Source of the DNA: Paenibacillus silvisoli | Lineage (GTDB): Bacteria; Bacillota; Bacilli; Paenibacillales; Paenibacillaceae | Assembly: GCF_030866765.1 (NCBI RefSeq) | Contig: NZ_CP133017.1 | Location: 1,145,001-1,209,000 of the forward strand | Direction of reading: 5' to 3' | DNA length: 64,000 nt | Part shown: positions 56,083-64,000 of the stretch, piece by piece | How positions within the stretch are numbered: position 1 is the first letter of the stretch | How the letters are laid out: each line of letters opens with the position of its first letter | Translations under genes and position numbers: made by a program | The notes under the pieces: generated by a model | Told to the model about the DNA's origin: nothing | Seen by the model: only the letters and a program-made list of their open reading frames with translations | The model's database searches: none

Positions 56083-57286
56083 ACTGGTTATCTTAGGCGG
56101 TGCCCGCACGCCTTTCGGCAAGTTCGGCGGCGCGCTGAAAGGGATGCGTGCCGTTCAGCTCGGCGGCATCGCCATCGAGGGAGCGCTTCAGCGCAGCGGC
56201 GTCTCCCCGCAGTCGGTGGATGAGGCCATTATGGGCATGGCCGTTCAAGCCGGAGCCGGGCAAAATCCTGCCCGGCAAGCCGCGATTCTAGCCGGCATCG
56301 GCAACGGGGTTCCGGCCGAGACGATCAACAAAGTGTGCGCGTCAGGCATGCGCGCGTTGACGATGGCTTCGCAGATCATTGCCGCCGGCGATGCGGAGCT
56401 GATGATCGCAGGCGGCATGGAGAGCATGAGCCAGGCTCCGCATGCGCTTGGCGATGCGCGCTTCGGGCTGCGGCTTGGCGATGGCCGGGCGAAGGATTTG
56501 CTGCTCCGCGATGGCCTGACATGCGCGTTTGCCCCCGATACGCACATGGGCGATTATGCGGACAGCATCGCCGCCAAGCACGGCATCAGCCGGCAGGAGC
56601 AAGACGAGTGGGCGCTTCGGAGCCATGAGCGTGCTGTGCAGAGCGGCATGAAGGGGTATTTTGACGCGGAGCTCATTCCGGTTCCGCTTCAGGGAGCAGC
56701 TTCGGTGCAGAGCCATGTATTCGCCTTCGACAAGGATGAAGCGCCGCGCGGGGATACGAGCGCCGAGAAGCTCGCGGCGCTGAAGCCGGTATTCGCGGGC
56801 ATCGGCACCGGCGGCGGCCGCGGCACGATTACGGCCGGCAATGCGCCAGGGCTCAACGACGGGGCGGCAGCGCTCGTTGTCGCTTCGAAGGCGAAGGCGC
56901 TGCGGGAAGGCTATCCCCCGCGGGCGGTGCTGCTCGGCCACGCCGCTGTCAGCGTGGAGCCGCGCAACTATGCGATCGCGCCGGCGTTCGCGGTGCAGAA
57001 GCTGCTTCGGCAGCAAGGGATCGACATGGCGGCCGTCGATCTGTTTGAGATTAACGAAGCGTTCGCGGTCGTCGTGCTCGCCTGCGGCAAGCTGGCTGGC
57101 TGGGACGCGGAGAAAGTCAATGTGCACGGCGGTGCCATCGCGATCGGCCATCCGGTTGGGGCAAGCGGCGCCCGCATCGTGCTGACGCTCATCAACGGCC
57201 TCAAGCAGCGCGGGGGCGGGCTTGGCGTTGCGGCGATTTGCAGCGGCGGCGGGCAGGGGGATGCGGTGCTGGTACGCGTGGAGTAG
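56075..57286 (+). CDS. mmgA: acetyl-CoA C-acetyltransferase (thiolase)
   Basis: Thiolase II of 403 residues. Nucleophile Cys in [12 protein letters not shown] (about 91), the active-site His in [17 protein letters not shown] and the second Cys in [12 protein letters not shown]. First step of condensing or last step of cleaving short beta-ketoacyl-CoA. The gene order thiolase, hydroxybutyryl-CoA dehydrogenase, acyl-CoA dehydrogenase, methylcitrate synthase matches Bacillus mmgABCD. Confidence 0.93.
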   Translation: MAELVILGGARTPFGKFGGALKGMRAVQLGGIAIEGALQRSGVSPQSVDEAIMGMAVQAGAGQNPARQAAILAGIGNGVPAETINKVCASGMRALTMASQIIAAGDAELMIAGGMESMSQAPHALGDARFGLRLGDGRAKDLLLRDGLTCAFAPDTHMGDYADSIAAKHGISRQEQDEWALRSHERAVQSGMKGYFDAELIPVPLQGAASVQSHVFAFDKDEAPRGDTSAEKLAALKPVFAGIGTGGGRGTITAGNAPGLNDGAAALVVASKAKALREGYPPRAVLLGHAAVSVEPRNYAIAPAFAVQKLLRQQGIDMAAVDLFEINEAFAVVVLACGKLAGWDAEKVNVHGGAIAIGHPVGASGARIVLTLINGLKQRGGGLGVAAICSGGGQGDAVLVRVE

Positions 57287-57387
57287 GCTGCGATTGCCGA
57301 GCACCGGTCGACGTTCGACGGTTGTCAGGCATCGAGAGCCGACCGTCGAGCGTCGCAATCCCGAGCTCAAGGAAGGCGGGTTCAATT

Positions 57388-58245
57388 ATGGAAATCAAAC
57401 AAGTGTCGGTCGTCGGATCGGGCCAAATGGGAAGCGGGATTGCGCTCGTCGCGGCGCAGGCGGGCTGCCAGGTGCTGCTGCATGATGCGGAATTGCAGCG
57501 CGTGGAGCGCGCGCTGGCGCTCATCGGCAAACAGCTCTCAAGCAGCGTGGCGAAGGGCCGGTTGACGGAGGAGCAGGCTGCGGAAACGTTAGGCCGCATT
57601 TCGGCCGCCGCCGACTTGGAGGCCGCAGCTGGCGCCGATCTGGCTATCGAGGCGGTGACGGAGAGCATGCCTGTGAAGAAGGCGCTGTTCGCCTCGCTAG
57701 ACGGTATTTGCGGGAGCGGCGCGATCCTCGCCAGCAATACGTCCTCGTTGTCGATCACGGAGCTGGCTGCGGTGACCGGGAGGCCGGAGCAGGTAATCGG
57801 GATGCATTTTATGAACCCGGTTCCGGTCATGAAGCTCGTCGAAATTATCCGCGGCCTCCGCACGAAGGATGAGACCTATGCCGCTGTTGCGGGGCTGGCG
57901 GAACGAATGGGGAAAACGCCTCTGGAGGTGCGGGATTTTCCCGGCTTCGTCTCCAACCGCATTCTGATGCCGATGATCAACGAGGCGGTTTATGCCGTGT
58001 ATGAAGGAGTTGCTTCGGTTGAGGCCGTAGACGGCGTGATGAAGTTGGGCATGAACCATCCGATGGGCCCGTTGGCATTAGCCGACTTGATCGGCCTTGA
58101 TACTTGCCTCGCCATTATGGAAACGCTGCACGTCGGCTTTGGCGACTCGAAATACCGGCCTTGTCCGCTTTTGCGCAATTACGTGTCGGCCGGCTGGCTG
58201 GGGCGAAAAAGCGGCCGCGGCTTCTATGCGTACGAAGGGAGCTGA
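57388..58245 (+). CDS. mmgB: 3-hydroxybutyryl-CoA dehydrogenase
   Basis: NAD-dependent enzyme of 285 residues. Rossmann loop [12 protein letters not shown], the DLAIEAVTE segment, catalytic His in [17 protein letters not shown], the [19 protein letters not shown] segment and ends [14 protein letters not shown] at 57388 is used since AAGGAAGG precedes it and the Rossmann fold then begins at residue 4; upstream in-frame sequence is non-coding. Confidence 0.95.
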   Translation: MEIKQVSVVGSGQMGSGIALVAAQAGCQVLLHDAELQRVERALALIGKQLSSSVAKGRLTEEQAAETLGRISAAADLEAAAGADLAIEAVTESMPVKKALFASLDGICGSGAILASNTSSLSITELAAVTGRPEQVIGMHFMNPVPVMKLVEIIRGLRTKDETYAAVAGLAERMGKTPLEVRDFPGFVSNRILMPMINEAVYAVYEGVASVEAVDGVMKLGMNHPMGPLALADLIGLDTCLAIMETLHVGFGDSKYRPCPLLRNYVSAGWLGRKSGRGFYAYEGS

Positions 58246-58253
58246 CCTGCGCG

Positions 58254-59372
58254 ATGGAGCTGCGCTTTTCGGAGGAGCAGGAACGGCTGCGTGCCAAGGT
58301 TCGCGATTTTGCCTGTATGGAGGTTGCTGCCGCTGTACCCGGTATGGAGGAGCATGACCTTTTCCCGCGTGCGGTCGTGAATGAAATGGGCGCAAGAGGG
58401 CTGATGGGACTGCCGATTCCGGCGGCGTGGGGCGGCAGCGGGCTGGAATTGACTTCGTACATCATGGCTATCGAGGAGATCTCGCGGGTGAGCGCGGCGG
58501 TTGGCGTGATTTTGTCGGTCCATACGTCGGTCGGGTCGCTGCCGGTGCTGTACCACGGGACCGAGGAGCAGAAGCGGCGCTGCCTGCCGCGGTTTGCCTC
58601 CGGTGAGTGGCTGGGCGCGTTCGCGCTCACGGAGCCTCATGCCGGCTCCGATGCTTCGACGATCCGGACGGCGGCAGTGCGTAATGCCGATGGCGACTAT
58701 GTGCTGAACGGTACGAAGGTGTTTATTACGAATGCGGGGGAAGCGGACCAGTATTTACTGTTTGCGACGGTGGAAGGCGGCATCACGGCTTTTCTCGTGG
58801 AAAAGAATACGCCGGGCTTTCGGGTCGGCAAAAAGGAGCGAAAGATGGGGCTTCACGGCTCCAATACCTGTGAGCTTATCTTGGAGGACGCGATAGTTCC
58901 GGCTTCGCGGCGGCTTGGCGAGGAAGGGCAAGGCTTTGCGATCGCAAAATCGGCGCTGAACGGCGGGCGGATCGGCATCGGCGCGCAGGCGCTCGGCATT
59001 GCGGGTGCGGCGCTGGAGCTTGGGGAGCAGCAGCTTCGCGCGCTTCCGGCGCGGGAGCGGAGCAGAGCCGCTGCGGAATACCGCGAGCTTGCGGCACAGG
59101 TGGAGGCCGCCTCGCTGCTCGTGTATCGGGCGGCGGATCTGCACCAAAGCGGCCTGCGCTGCACGAAGGAGGCGTCCATGGCCAAAATGTTCGCGAGCGA
59201 CACCGCGATGAGCGCTTCTACAAAAGCGCTGCAATGGTGCGGCGGCAGCGGATTGGCGGATGAGGCGAAGGCGGAGCGGCTGTTTCGCGATGCGAAGGTG
59301 ACGCAAATTTACGAGGGGACGAACGAGATTCACCGGATCGTCATTTCAGGCGAGCTGCTGAAGGGCAGCTGA
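58254..59372 (+). CDS. mmgC: acyl-CoA dehydrogenase
   Basis: A 372-residue short-chain acyl-CoA dehydrogenase. FAD/substrate signature ALTEPHAGSDAST, then KVFITNAGEAD, the WCGGSGLADE segment and a complete end TQIYEGTNEIHRIVIS with the catalytic Glu intact. In contrast to the paralogue at 54916 it should be active. Starts nine bases after mmgB. Confidence 0.94.
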   Translation: MELRFSEEQERLRAKVRDFACMEVAAAVPGMEEHDLFPRAVVNEMGARGLMGLPIPAAWGGSGLELTSYIMAIEEISRVSAAVGVILSVHTSVGSLPVLYHGTEEQKRRCLPRFASGEWLGAFALTEPHAGSDASTIRTAAVRNADGDYVLNGTKVFITNAGEADQYLLFATVEGGITAFLVEKNTPGFRVGKKERKMGLHGSNTCELILEDAIVPASRRLGEEGQGFAIAKSALNGGRIGIGAQALGIAGAALELGEQQLRALPARERSRAAAEYRELAAQVEAASLLVYRAADLHQSGLRCTKEASMAKMFASDTAMSASTKALQWCGGSGLADEAKAERLFRDAKVTQIYEGTNEIHRIVISGELLKGS

Positions 59373-59413
59373 ACGATTGTCTTGTTGGCTACTACAATCG
59401 GGGAGGGATGGAG

Positions 59414-60628
59414 ATGGCCGTGAAGAAGCCCGGAGGATTGGCCGGCATCGAAGCCGGCGAAACGGCAATCAGCACGGTAGGGAAAAACGGTCTTGGCTTG
59501 ACATACCGCGGATACGCCATCGAAGATTTGGCGGAGCATGGAAGCTTCGAGGAAACGGCCTATCTGCTTATTCGCGGCAAGCTGCCGAATGTCGATGAGC
59601 TGGCCGCATACAAGCGCAAGCTGGCGTCGGCGAGCAATTTGCCGGAATCGCTGCAGCGCATACTGGAGCTGCTTCCGGCGGATGCGCATCCGATGGAGGT
59701 GCTGCAGGTCGGCTGCACCGCGCTCGGGACGATGGAGCCGGAATCGGCTGCGCGGTCCACGGCCGATATTGCGGATCGGCTGATCGCCGCGACGGGTCCG
59801 ATGCTGTTGCATTGGTATCATTTTCATAAAGCTGCGGAGGGTGAAACGGAAAAGCAGGCGCTGGAGCCGGAGCTGCTTCATGCGGATAAGGAGGCCGAAT
59901 CCGGGGGGGATGCAGCGGTCACGGCTGAATCCGACGATGCGTTCGACATGGACCATTACACGGTTGCCGGCCATTTTCTATACCTGCTCCATAAGAAGCA
60001 AGCCGAGCCTCTCGCCGTAAGAGTGTTCGATATTTCGCTGGTGCTGTACGCCGAGCATGAGTTCAACGCTTCAACCTTCGCCTCGCGCGTGACGGCATCG
60101 ACGCTGTCCAACTACTACTCATGCATCGCAACCGGGATCGGCACGCTGCGGGGAAATTTGCACGGCGGCGCCAACGAGGCGGTCATGGAGCTGATCACCC
60201 AATTCGACACGCCGGAGGAAGCGGAAGCCGCAACGCGCGAGAGGCTGGCGGCGAAGCAGCTTATTATGGGCTTCGGCCACCGCGTATATACCGTTTCCGA
60301 CCCGCGTTCGGATATCATTAAAAAATGGTCGGAAACGCTCTCGCTCTGGGCGGACGACAGTCAGCTCTTCGCCATCTCGGAGGCAGTGGAGAAGGTGATG
60401 CGGCAGGAAAAGAGCCTGTTCCCGAATCTCGATTTCTACAGCGCGTCCGCCTATCATTTCATGGGCATTCCGACGGCGATGTTCACGCCGATCTTCGTCA
60501 TCTCCCGCATAACGGGCTGGACCGCCCACGTCATGGAGCAGCGGCAAAATAACCGGATTATTCGTCCGACCGCCGCGTACGTCGGCCCGGAAACGCAGCC
60601 GTGGCTGGCCGTGCACGAGCGCCGGTAA
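59414..60628 (+). CDS. mmgD: 2-methylcitrate synthase / citrate synthase II
   Basis: Condenses propionyl-CoA (or acetyl-CoA) with oxaloacetate. The roughly 404 residues start GLAGIEAGETAIS and include LTYRGYAIEDLA, the His in NASTFASRVTAST, LHGGANEAVME, the active-site His in GFGHRVYTVSDPRS, and Asp in YSASAYHFMGIP/LDFYSA. An acidic insertion of about 30 residues (about 150-180, EPELLHADKEAES onward) is not usual in the family (about 370). The ATG at 59414 is six bases after GGGAGGG. In Bacillus mmgE and prpB follow; here they are absent. Confidence 0.9.
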   Translation: MAVKKPGGLAGIEAGETAISTVGKNGLGLTYRGYAIEDLAEHGSFEETAYLLIRGKLPNVDELAAYKRKLASASNLPESLQRILELLPADAHPMEVLQVGCTALGTMEPESAARSTADIADRLIAATGPMLLHWYHFHKAAEGETEKQALEPELLHADKEAESGGDAAVTAESDDAFDMDHYTVAGHFLYLLHKKQAEPLAVRVFDISLVLYAEHEFNASTFASRVTASTLSNYYSCIATGIGTLRGNLHGGANEAVMELITQFDTPEEAEAATRERLAAKQLIMGFGHRVYTVSDPRSDIIKKWSETLSLWADDSQLFAISEAVEKVMRQEKSLFPNLDFYSASAYHFMGIPTAMFTPIFVISRITGWTAHVMEQRQNNRIIRPTAAYVGPETQPWLAVHERR

Positions 60629-60634
60629 TTGAGG

Positions 60635-60668
60635 AACCGACTCTCCTGCGGGAGAGTCGGTTTTTCTT
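60635..60668 (+). terminator. terminator of the mmg operon
   Basis: A perfect 12-bp stem, AACCGACTCTCC/GGAGAGTCGGTT, with loop TGCG and TTTCTTT. Confidence 0.93.
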
Positions 60669-60690
60669 TGGACGGATAGAAAAAAGCTGA

Positions 60691-60985
60691 GAGTACGAAA
60701 ACGTGCATTCACCGGCGATATCGCCGAAAAAAGAAGCCGAGAGCACGAAATCGTGCACTCGGCTCTAAAACAAACCTAATCTGGCCTAGGCCGGAGTGTG
60801 AGCGCACGAAAACGTGCATTCACCGGCGATATCGCCGAAAAAAGAAGCCGAGAGCACGAAAACGTGCACTCAGCTCTAAAACAAACCCAATCTGGCCTAG
60901 GCCTAAGTGTGAGAGCACGAAAACGTGCATTCACCGGCGATATCGCCGAAAAAAGAAGCCGAGAGCACAAAAACGTGCACTCACC
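60691..60985. repeat. 111-bp tandem repeat built from palindromes (GCACGAAAACGTGC)
   Basis: About 2.7 copies of a 111-bp unit (starts near 60691, 60802, 60913). Each unit holds two copies of the hairpin GCACG-AAAA-CGTGC, 50 bases apart (next copy 61 on), the perfect palindrome CGGCGATATCGCCG, and CTGGCCTAGGCC. In the second hairpin AGCCGAG/CTCGGCT extends the stem. Frames on both strands here are artefacts of the repeats. Confidence 0.9.
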
Positions 60986-61118
60986 TGAATATTGAGAGTC
61001 GAAAAACCCGACGCTCGCTGCCCAATACTTGCGTTATCGATCACGAGCGCCGAAAAATCCACCTCTCGCTAATCGCTCCAGCACACCAACTCACCGCACG
61101 AGCCATGACCCGGCCCCA

Positions 61119-61198
61119 GCGCCTTAATTGTGGTCTCACGGCGCCTCAATTACTAGCACATCACGCCTCAATCGCCTTCACTCTCACCGCGCCTCAAT
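61119..61198. repeat. short GCGCCTCAAT repeats
   Basis: GCGCCTTAAT at 61119 and GCGCCTCAAT or ACGCCTCAAT at 61141, 61163 and 61189, spaced 22, 22 and 26 bases. It continues the repeat-rich, gene-free stretch between the mmg operon and kimA. No gene is supported between 60669 and 61233. Confidence 0.65.
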
Positions 61199-61233
61199 CG
61201 CTCCTTCGCCCACCCCCACACCGCGGCCAACAA

Positions 61234-61275
61234 CAAAAAAAAGCCGTCCCGCCCCCATTGGGCCAGGACAGCTTT
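61234..61275 (-). terminator. terminator of kimA
   Basis: Read on the minus strand: AAAGCTGTCCTGGCCC pairs with GGGGGCGGGACGGCTT around AAT, followed by eight T. Confidence 0.88.
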
Positions 61276-61290
61276 CCCTGATTCGACTTC

Positions 61291-61334
61291 CCGGTGCAAC
61301 CGGTCGGCCATTCCAATCTACCGGTGCAACCGGT
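61291..61334. repeat. two copies of CCGGTGCAACCGGT
   Basis: A 14-base element with a 5-bp stem (CCGGT/ACCGG, loop GCA) occurs at 61291 and 61321, 30 bases apart. The second copy includes the last codons of kimA. Confidence 0.6.
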
Positions 61335-63135
61335 AAGGCACCGTCGCAATGACAACGTCCTTCTGCGTGAACAAGTACGCGCGAAGCAGCAAGCTGGACT
61401 GGTTATGCAGCGCATTATGCCACCAGTGCTTCGTAATGAACTGCGGAATGAGCACGGTGATATGATCCGTCTCCTGCGTCTTCCATTCCACCGTCTCGAT
61501 AAAGCGGACGAGCGGGCGGATAATGCTGCGGTAGCTGGAGCGCAGAACGATCAGCCGGACGCCGGGGTTCCACTCTTCCCATTTCTTCTCGAGCCGCTCG
61601 ATTTCTTCCTCGTCGAAGCCGACATAGACGGCGACCACGTTATCGGTCAGCGATTTCGCATAGCTGATCGACTGCAGGACGACCTTCGTGATGCCCGCGA
61701 CCGGCACGACAATCGTGCTGCCTTTAAAGGCGGGCTTCTCGTGCTCGATGTCGATGCGCAGCTCGTCGGCCGTGTTCTGGTAGTGACGGTTGATTTTGAA
61801 GAAGCCGAAAATAACGATCGGGAGGAAGATGAACACCATCCACACTTGGCTAAACTTCGTGAAAATAAAGATCAGCGTAATGATCAGCGTCGTCAGCATG
61901 CCGATCGTGTTGACGATCAGACCGACGATCCAATTCGCCGGTTTCAACTTGATCCAGCGCACCATCATGCCCAGCTGGGACAGCGTGAACGGAATAAATA
62001 CGCCGACCGCGTACAGCGGGATCAAGTTCTCGGTATCCCCGTGGAACGCCACGACGAGCAGCGCGGACAGAACGCCGAGAAAAATAATGCCGTTCGAGAA
62101 GCCGAGCCGGTCGCCGCGCACCATGAACGCGTGCGGCATGTACTTGTCCTTCGCGAGCATGAACGCCAGCAGCGGAAACGCGGAGTAAGCGGTGTTGGCC
62201 GCCAAGAACAGAATCAACGCGGTAACGCCCTGAATCGCGTAGTAGACTACGCCGCGACCGAACGTCGCATTGGCGATTTGGGACACGACCGTTTCCGTCG
62301 CGCTCGGCACGATGCCGTACCAGTACGCCAGCAAGCTGATGCCGATAAACATGGAGCCGAGAATCGCGCCCATCATGATCAGCGTCATCGCCGCGTTGCG
62401 TTCCGCCGGCTTCTTGAAGTTCGGGATCGCGTTCGATACCGCCTCGACCCCGGTCAGCGCCGAACAGCCCGAGCTGAACGCCTTCAGCAGCATGAACAGG
62501 CTGATGTTGGAGACCGCGGTTCCCAGCTCCGGCACATCGGCATGCACGCCGCCCGTCAGCAGCTTAAACACGCCGCCGATTATTAGAACGAAGATAGCCG
62601 CAACGAACAAGTAGACGGGGTAAGCCAGAACGGAGGCCGATTCCCCGATCCCCCGCAGGTTCATGACCGTCAAGAACACGATCATGATTAAGGCGATCAT
62701 AACCCGATGGTCGTGCAGCGAAGGAAATGCCGACGTGATCGCATCGGTTCCCGCCGAGGAGCTAACGGCTACGGTCAAAATATAGTCGACCAGAAGGGAG
62801 CCGCCCGCCAGCAAGCCGGTAGATACGCCTAAATTATCTTTGGCCACGACATAAGCGCCGCCGCCTTTCGGATAAGCGAAAATCGTTTGACGGTACGAAA
62901 TGATAAGAATCAATAATAGTCCGAGCACGGCGATGGAGATCGGTATGGAATACCAGACCGCGGCAAACCCGGCCGCCATAAGAACGAGCAAGATTTGCTC
63001 GGTACCGTACGCGACGGACGACAAGGCGTCGGACGACAGCACGGCGAGCGCTTTGAGCTTGCTCAGCTTTTCTCCTTCCAGTTCCGCGCTTTTCATCGGC
63101 CGCCCGATTAAAAGTCGTTTAAATCGGCTGATCAT
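61318..63135 (-). CDS. kimA: KimA-type potassium importer
   Basis: A 605-residue APC-superfamily K+/H+ symporter (formerly YdaO). LTKLKALAVLSSDALSS-type start (SKLKALAVLSSDALSS), GTEQILLVL, YPKGGGAYVVAKDNLG, GCSALTGVEAVSNAIP, RGDRLGFSNGIIFLG and a cytoplasmic C-terminal domain (from about 450, STIVVPVAGITKVV and FITKHWWHNALHNQS) closely match Bacillus KimA, which c-di-AMP controls at protein and RNA level. I see no ydaO-type c-di-AMP riboswitch in the 230-base leader; a TATAAT -10 lies at 63222-63227 on the minus strand. Confidence 0.95.
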   Translation of the reverse strand: MISRFKRLLIGRPMKSAELEGEKLSKLKALAVLSSDALSSVAYGTEQILLVLMAAGFAAVWYSIPISIAVLGLLLILIISYRQTIFAYPKGGGAYVVAKDNLGVSTGLLAGGSLLVDYILTVAVSSSAGTDAITSAFPSLHDHRVMIALIMIVFLTVMNLRGIGESASVLAYPVYLFVAAIFVLIIGGVFKLLTGGVHADVPELGTAVSNISLFMLLKAFSSGCSALTGVEAVSNAIPNFKKPAERNAAMTLIMMGAILGSMFIGISLLAYWYGIVPSATETVVSQIANATFGRGVVYYAIQGVTALILFLAANTAYSAFPLLAFMLAKDKYMPHAFMVRGDRLGFSNGIIFLGVLSALLVVAFHGDTENLIPLYAVGVFIPFTLSQLGMMVRWIKLKPANWIVGLIVNTIGMLTTLIITLIFIFTKFSQVWMVFIFLPIVIFGFFKINRHYQNTADELRIDIEHEKPAFKGSTIVVPVAGITKVVLQSISYAKSLTDNVVAVYVGFDEEEIERLEKKWEEWNPGVRLIVLRSSYRSIIRPLVRFIETVEWKTQETDHITVLIPQFITKHWWHNALHNQSSLLLRAYLFTQKDVVIATVPYRLHR

Positions 63136-63366
63136 ACAAGTGGTTCCTCTCTTCTTCCCTTGAGGTGAGAAATGCTCGAAATGCCAAGGTTTTCTTTATA
63201 TTATCCCAAATGAACAGAATCCATTATAACAGAAATGCCGCATGTTGGAAGAAGCGGAAACAGGCGAAAAACGCAGGTATTGAAGGCTTTTGCCGGGATG
63301 GTATACTGAGAAGGGACATATTGGCATCAGGTACGAATTTGGCGAAGCAGGAGATGAGAAAATCGC

Positions 63367-64000
63367 ATGTCAACCATCATGAAATGGGACGGGCATACCC
63401 ATACGAAATTTTGCTACCACGGCAGCGATGCGCCGTCGGAGCAGTACGTGGACCGCGCCATCGAGCTGGGCTTTACGCGATATACGATCAGCGAGCACCC
63501 GCCGCTTCCGGCCGGCTGGATTCAAGATCCGAAGCTGATGCGCGAGCTGGCGATGCCGAGCGAGGAGCTTCCTCTCTACATCGCGCACGCACAGTCGATT
63601 AAGCGGCGGTATGAAGGCCGGATCGACATCGCCGTCGGCTTGGAGCTCGATTACCTGCAAGGCGCGCTGCCGTTTACGGAAGCGATCGTCGCGCAGTACG
63701 AGAAGCAGCTGGAGGATGTTGTCTATTCGGTTCATTACTTGCCGGGCAAGGACGGCGTTATGTATTGCGTTGATTATACGGCGGACGATTTTGCGGCGAA
63801 CTTGTTGAGCTATTACGGCTCGATGGAGAAAGTCGTCGACGAATATTACAACCATGTGGAGGCGGCAATCGCTTTTGCCGCGAAGCTTCCGATGCGCAAA
63901 CGGATCGGCCATATCAACCTGATCGAGAAATTCTCGCTCAAACTTCCGCCGATCGACGAGGCGCAGATCCGGAGCAGATTGACCGCGATTTTACCGCTGC
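63367..64000 (+). CDS. hisJ-like: PHP-family histidinol phosphatase, truncated by the window end
   Basis: An open frame of 211 codons without a stop at the window edge. It begins MSTIMKWDGHTHTKFCYHGS, with the PHP metal motif HTHTKFC-H, then ISEHPPLP, GLELDYLQG, SVHYLPG and IGHINLIEKF, as in HisJ/HisK of Bacillus, which remove phosphate from L-histidinol phosphate. The remaining C-terminal motifs are outside the window. ATG at 63367 or 63379. A long in-frame partner on the minus strand is a shadow. Confidence 0.92.
   Translation, partial: MSTIMKWDGHTHTKFCYHGSDAPSEQYVDRAIELGFTRYTISEHPPLPAGWIQDPKLMRELAMPSEELPLYIAHAQSIKRRYEGRIDIAVGLELDYLQGALPFTEAIVAQYEKQLEDVVYSVHYLPGKDGVMYCVDYTADDFAANLLSYYGSMEKVVDEYYNHVEAAIAFAAKLPMRKRIGHINLIEKFSLKLPPIDEAQIRSRLTAILPL

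Noticed and set aside
60691..60985. CRISPR array
   Set aside because: The regularly spaced palindromes are separated by sequence that is itself conserved from unit to unit, so there are no unique spacers, and no cas genes are near.
60776..60995. Two small frames on opposite strands with repeated peptide
   Set aside because: They are products of the 111-bp tandem repeat and palindromes, with no ribosome sites.

Overview
The window looks like a chromosomal segment of a spore-forming Paenibacillaceae bacterium (Paenibacillus or a close relative). The signs are strong AGGAGG-type ribosome sites, GTG and TTG starts, a Tyr T-box leader, Bacillus-like gene sets (xpt, queF, kimA, mmg, nup-type nucleoside uptake, hisJ) and many palindromic intergenic repeats. 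The family assignment is inference; no search could be run.

Layout: 1-2333 is the 3' part of a 23S rRNA followed by twelve tRNA genes, with no 5S gene between them. Next come a catalase (minus) and a GH78-type rhamnosidase-like enzyme. 6737-15531 is the most interesting block: a VanG-type D-Ala-D-Ser ligase, a VanXY D,D-peptidase and a VanT membrane serine racemase, followed without a break by a BceR/BceS two-component system and a BceA/BceB peptide-antibiotic ABC transporter. Two almost identical operator/promoter modules, each with the inverted repeat TTACA-N4-TGTAA, lie before the ligase and before bceA. This suggests one regulator drives both cell-wall target replacement and transporter-based detoxification.

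15625-23582 holds xpt, two GntR regulators, a sugar-acid dehydratase/dehydrogenase/lactonase group and several small membrane or secreted proteins. 23916-32897 holds tyrS with its T-box, a methyltransferase coupled to a tyrosine-phosphatase-like gene with no normal start codon, a DeoR regulator with a frameshift at a poly-C tract, an N-acetylmuramoyl-L-alanine amidase and an OatA-like acyltransferase. 34976-41468 is a nucleoside uptake and deoxyribose catabolism cluster (bmp/nup ABC transporter, SorC-type DeoR, deoC). 42148-53824 has queF, a drug-efflux-like MFS protein, a giant secreted repeat protein (about 2,550 residues, seven nearly identical 282/285-bp units in its gene), and a TPR glycosyltransferase. 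54916-60628 is an mmg-like fatty-acid/2-methylcitrate operon. kimA (K+ importer) and a truncated hisJ-like gene close the window.

Four intergenic regions carry tandem or palindromic repeats with a period near 50 bp (6532-6715, 23626-23833, 33060-33234, 60691-60985). They look like families of short intergenic elements rather than genes or CRISPR arrays.
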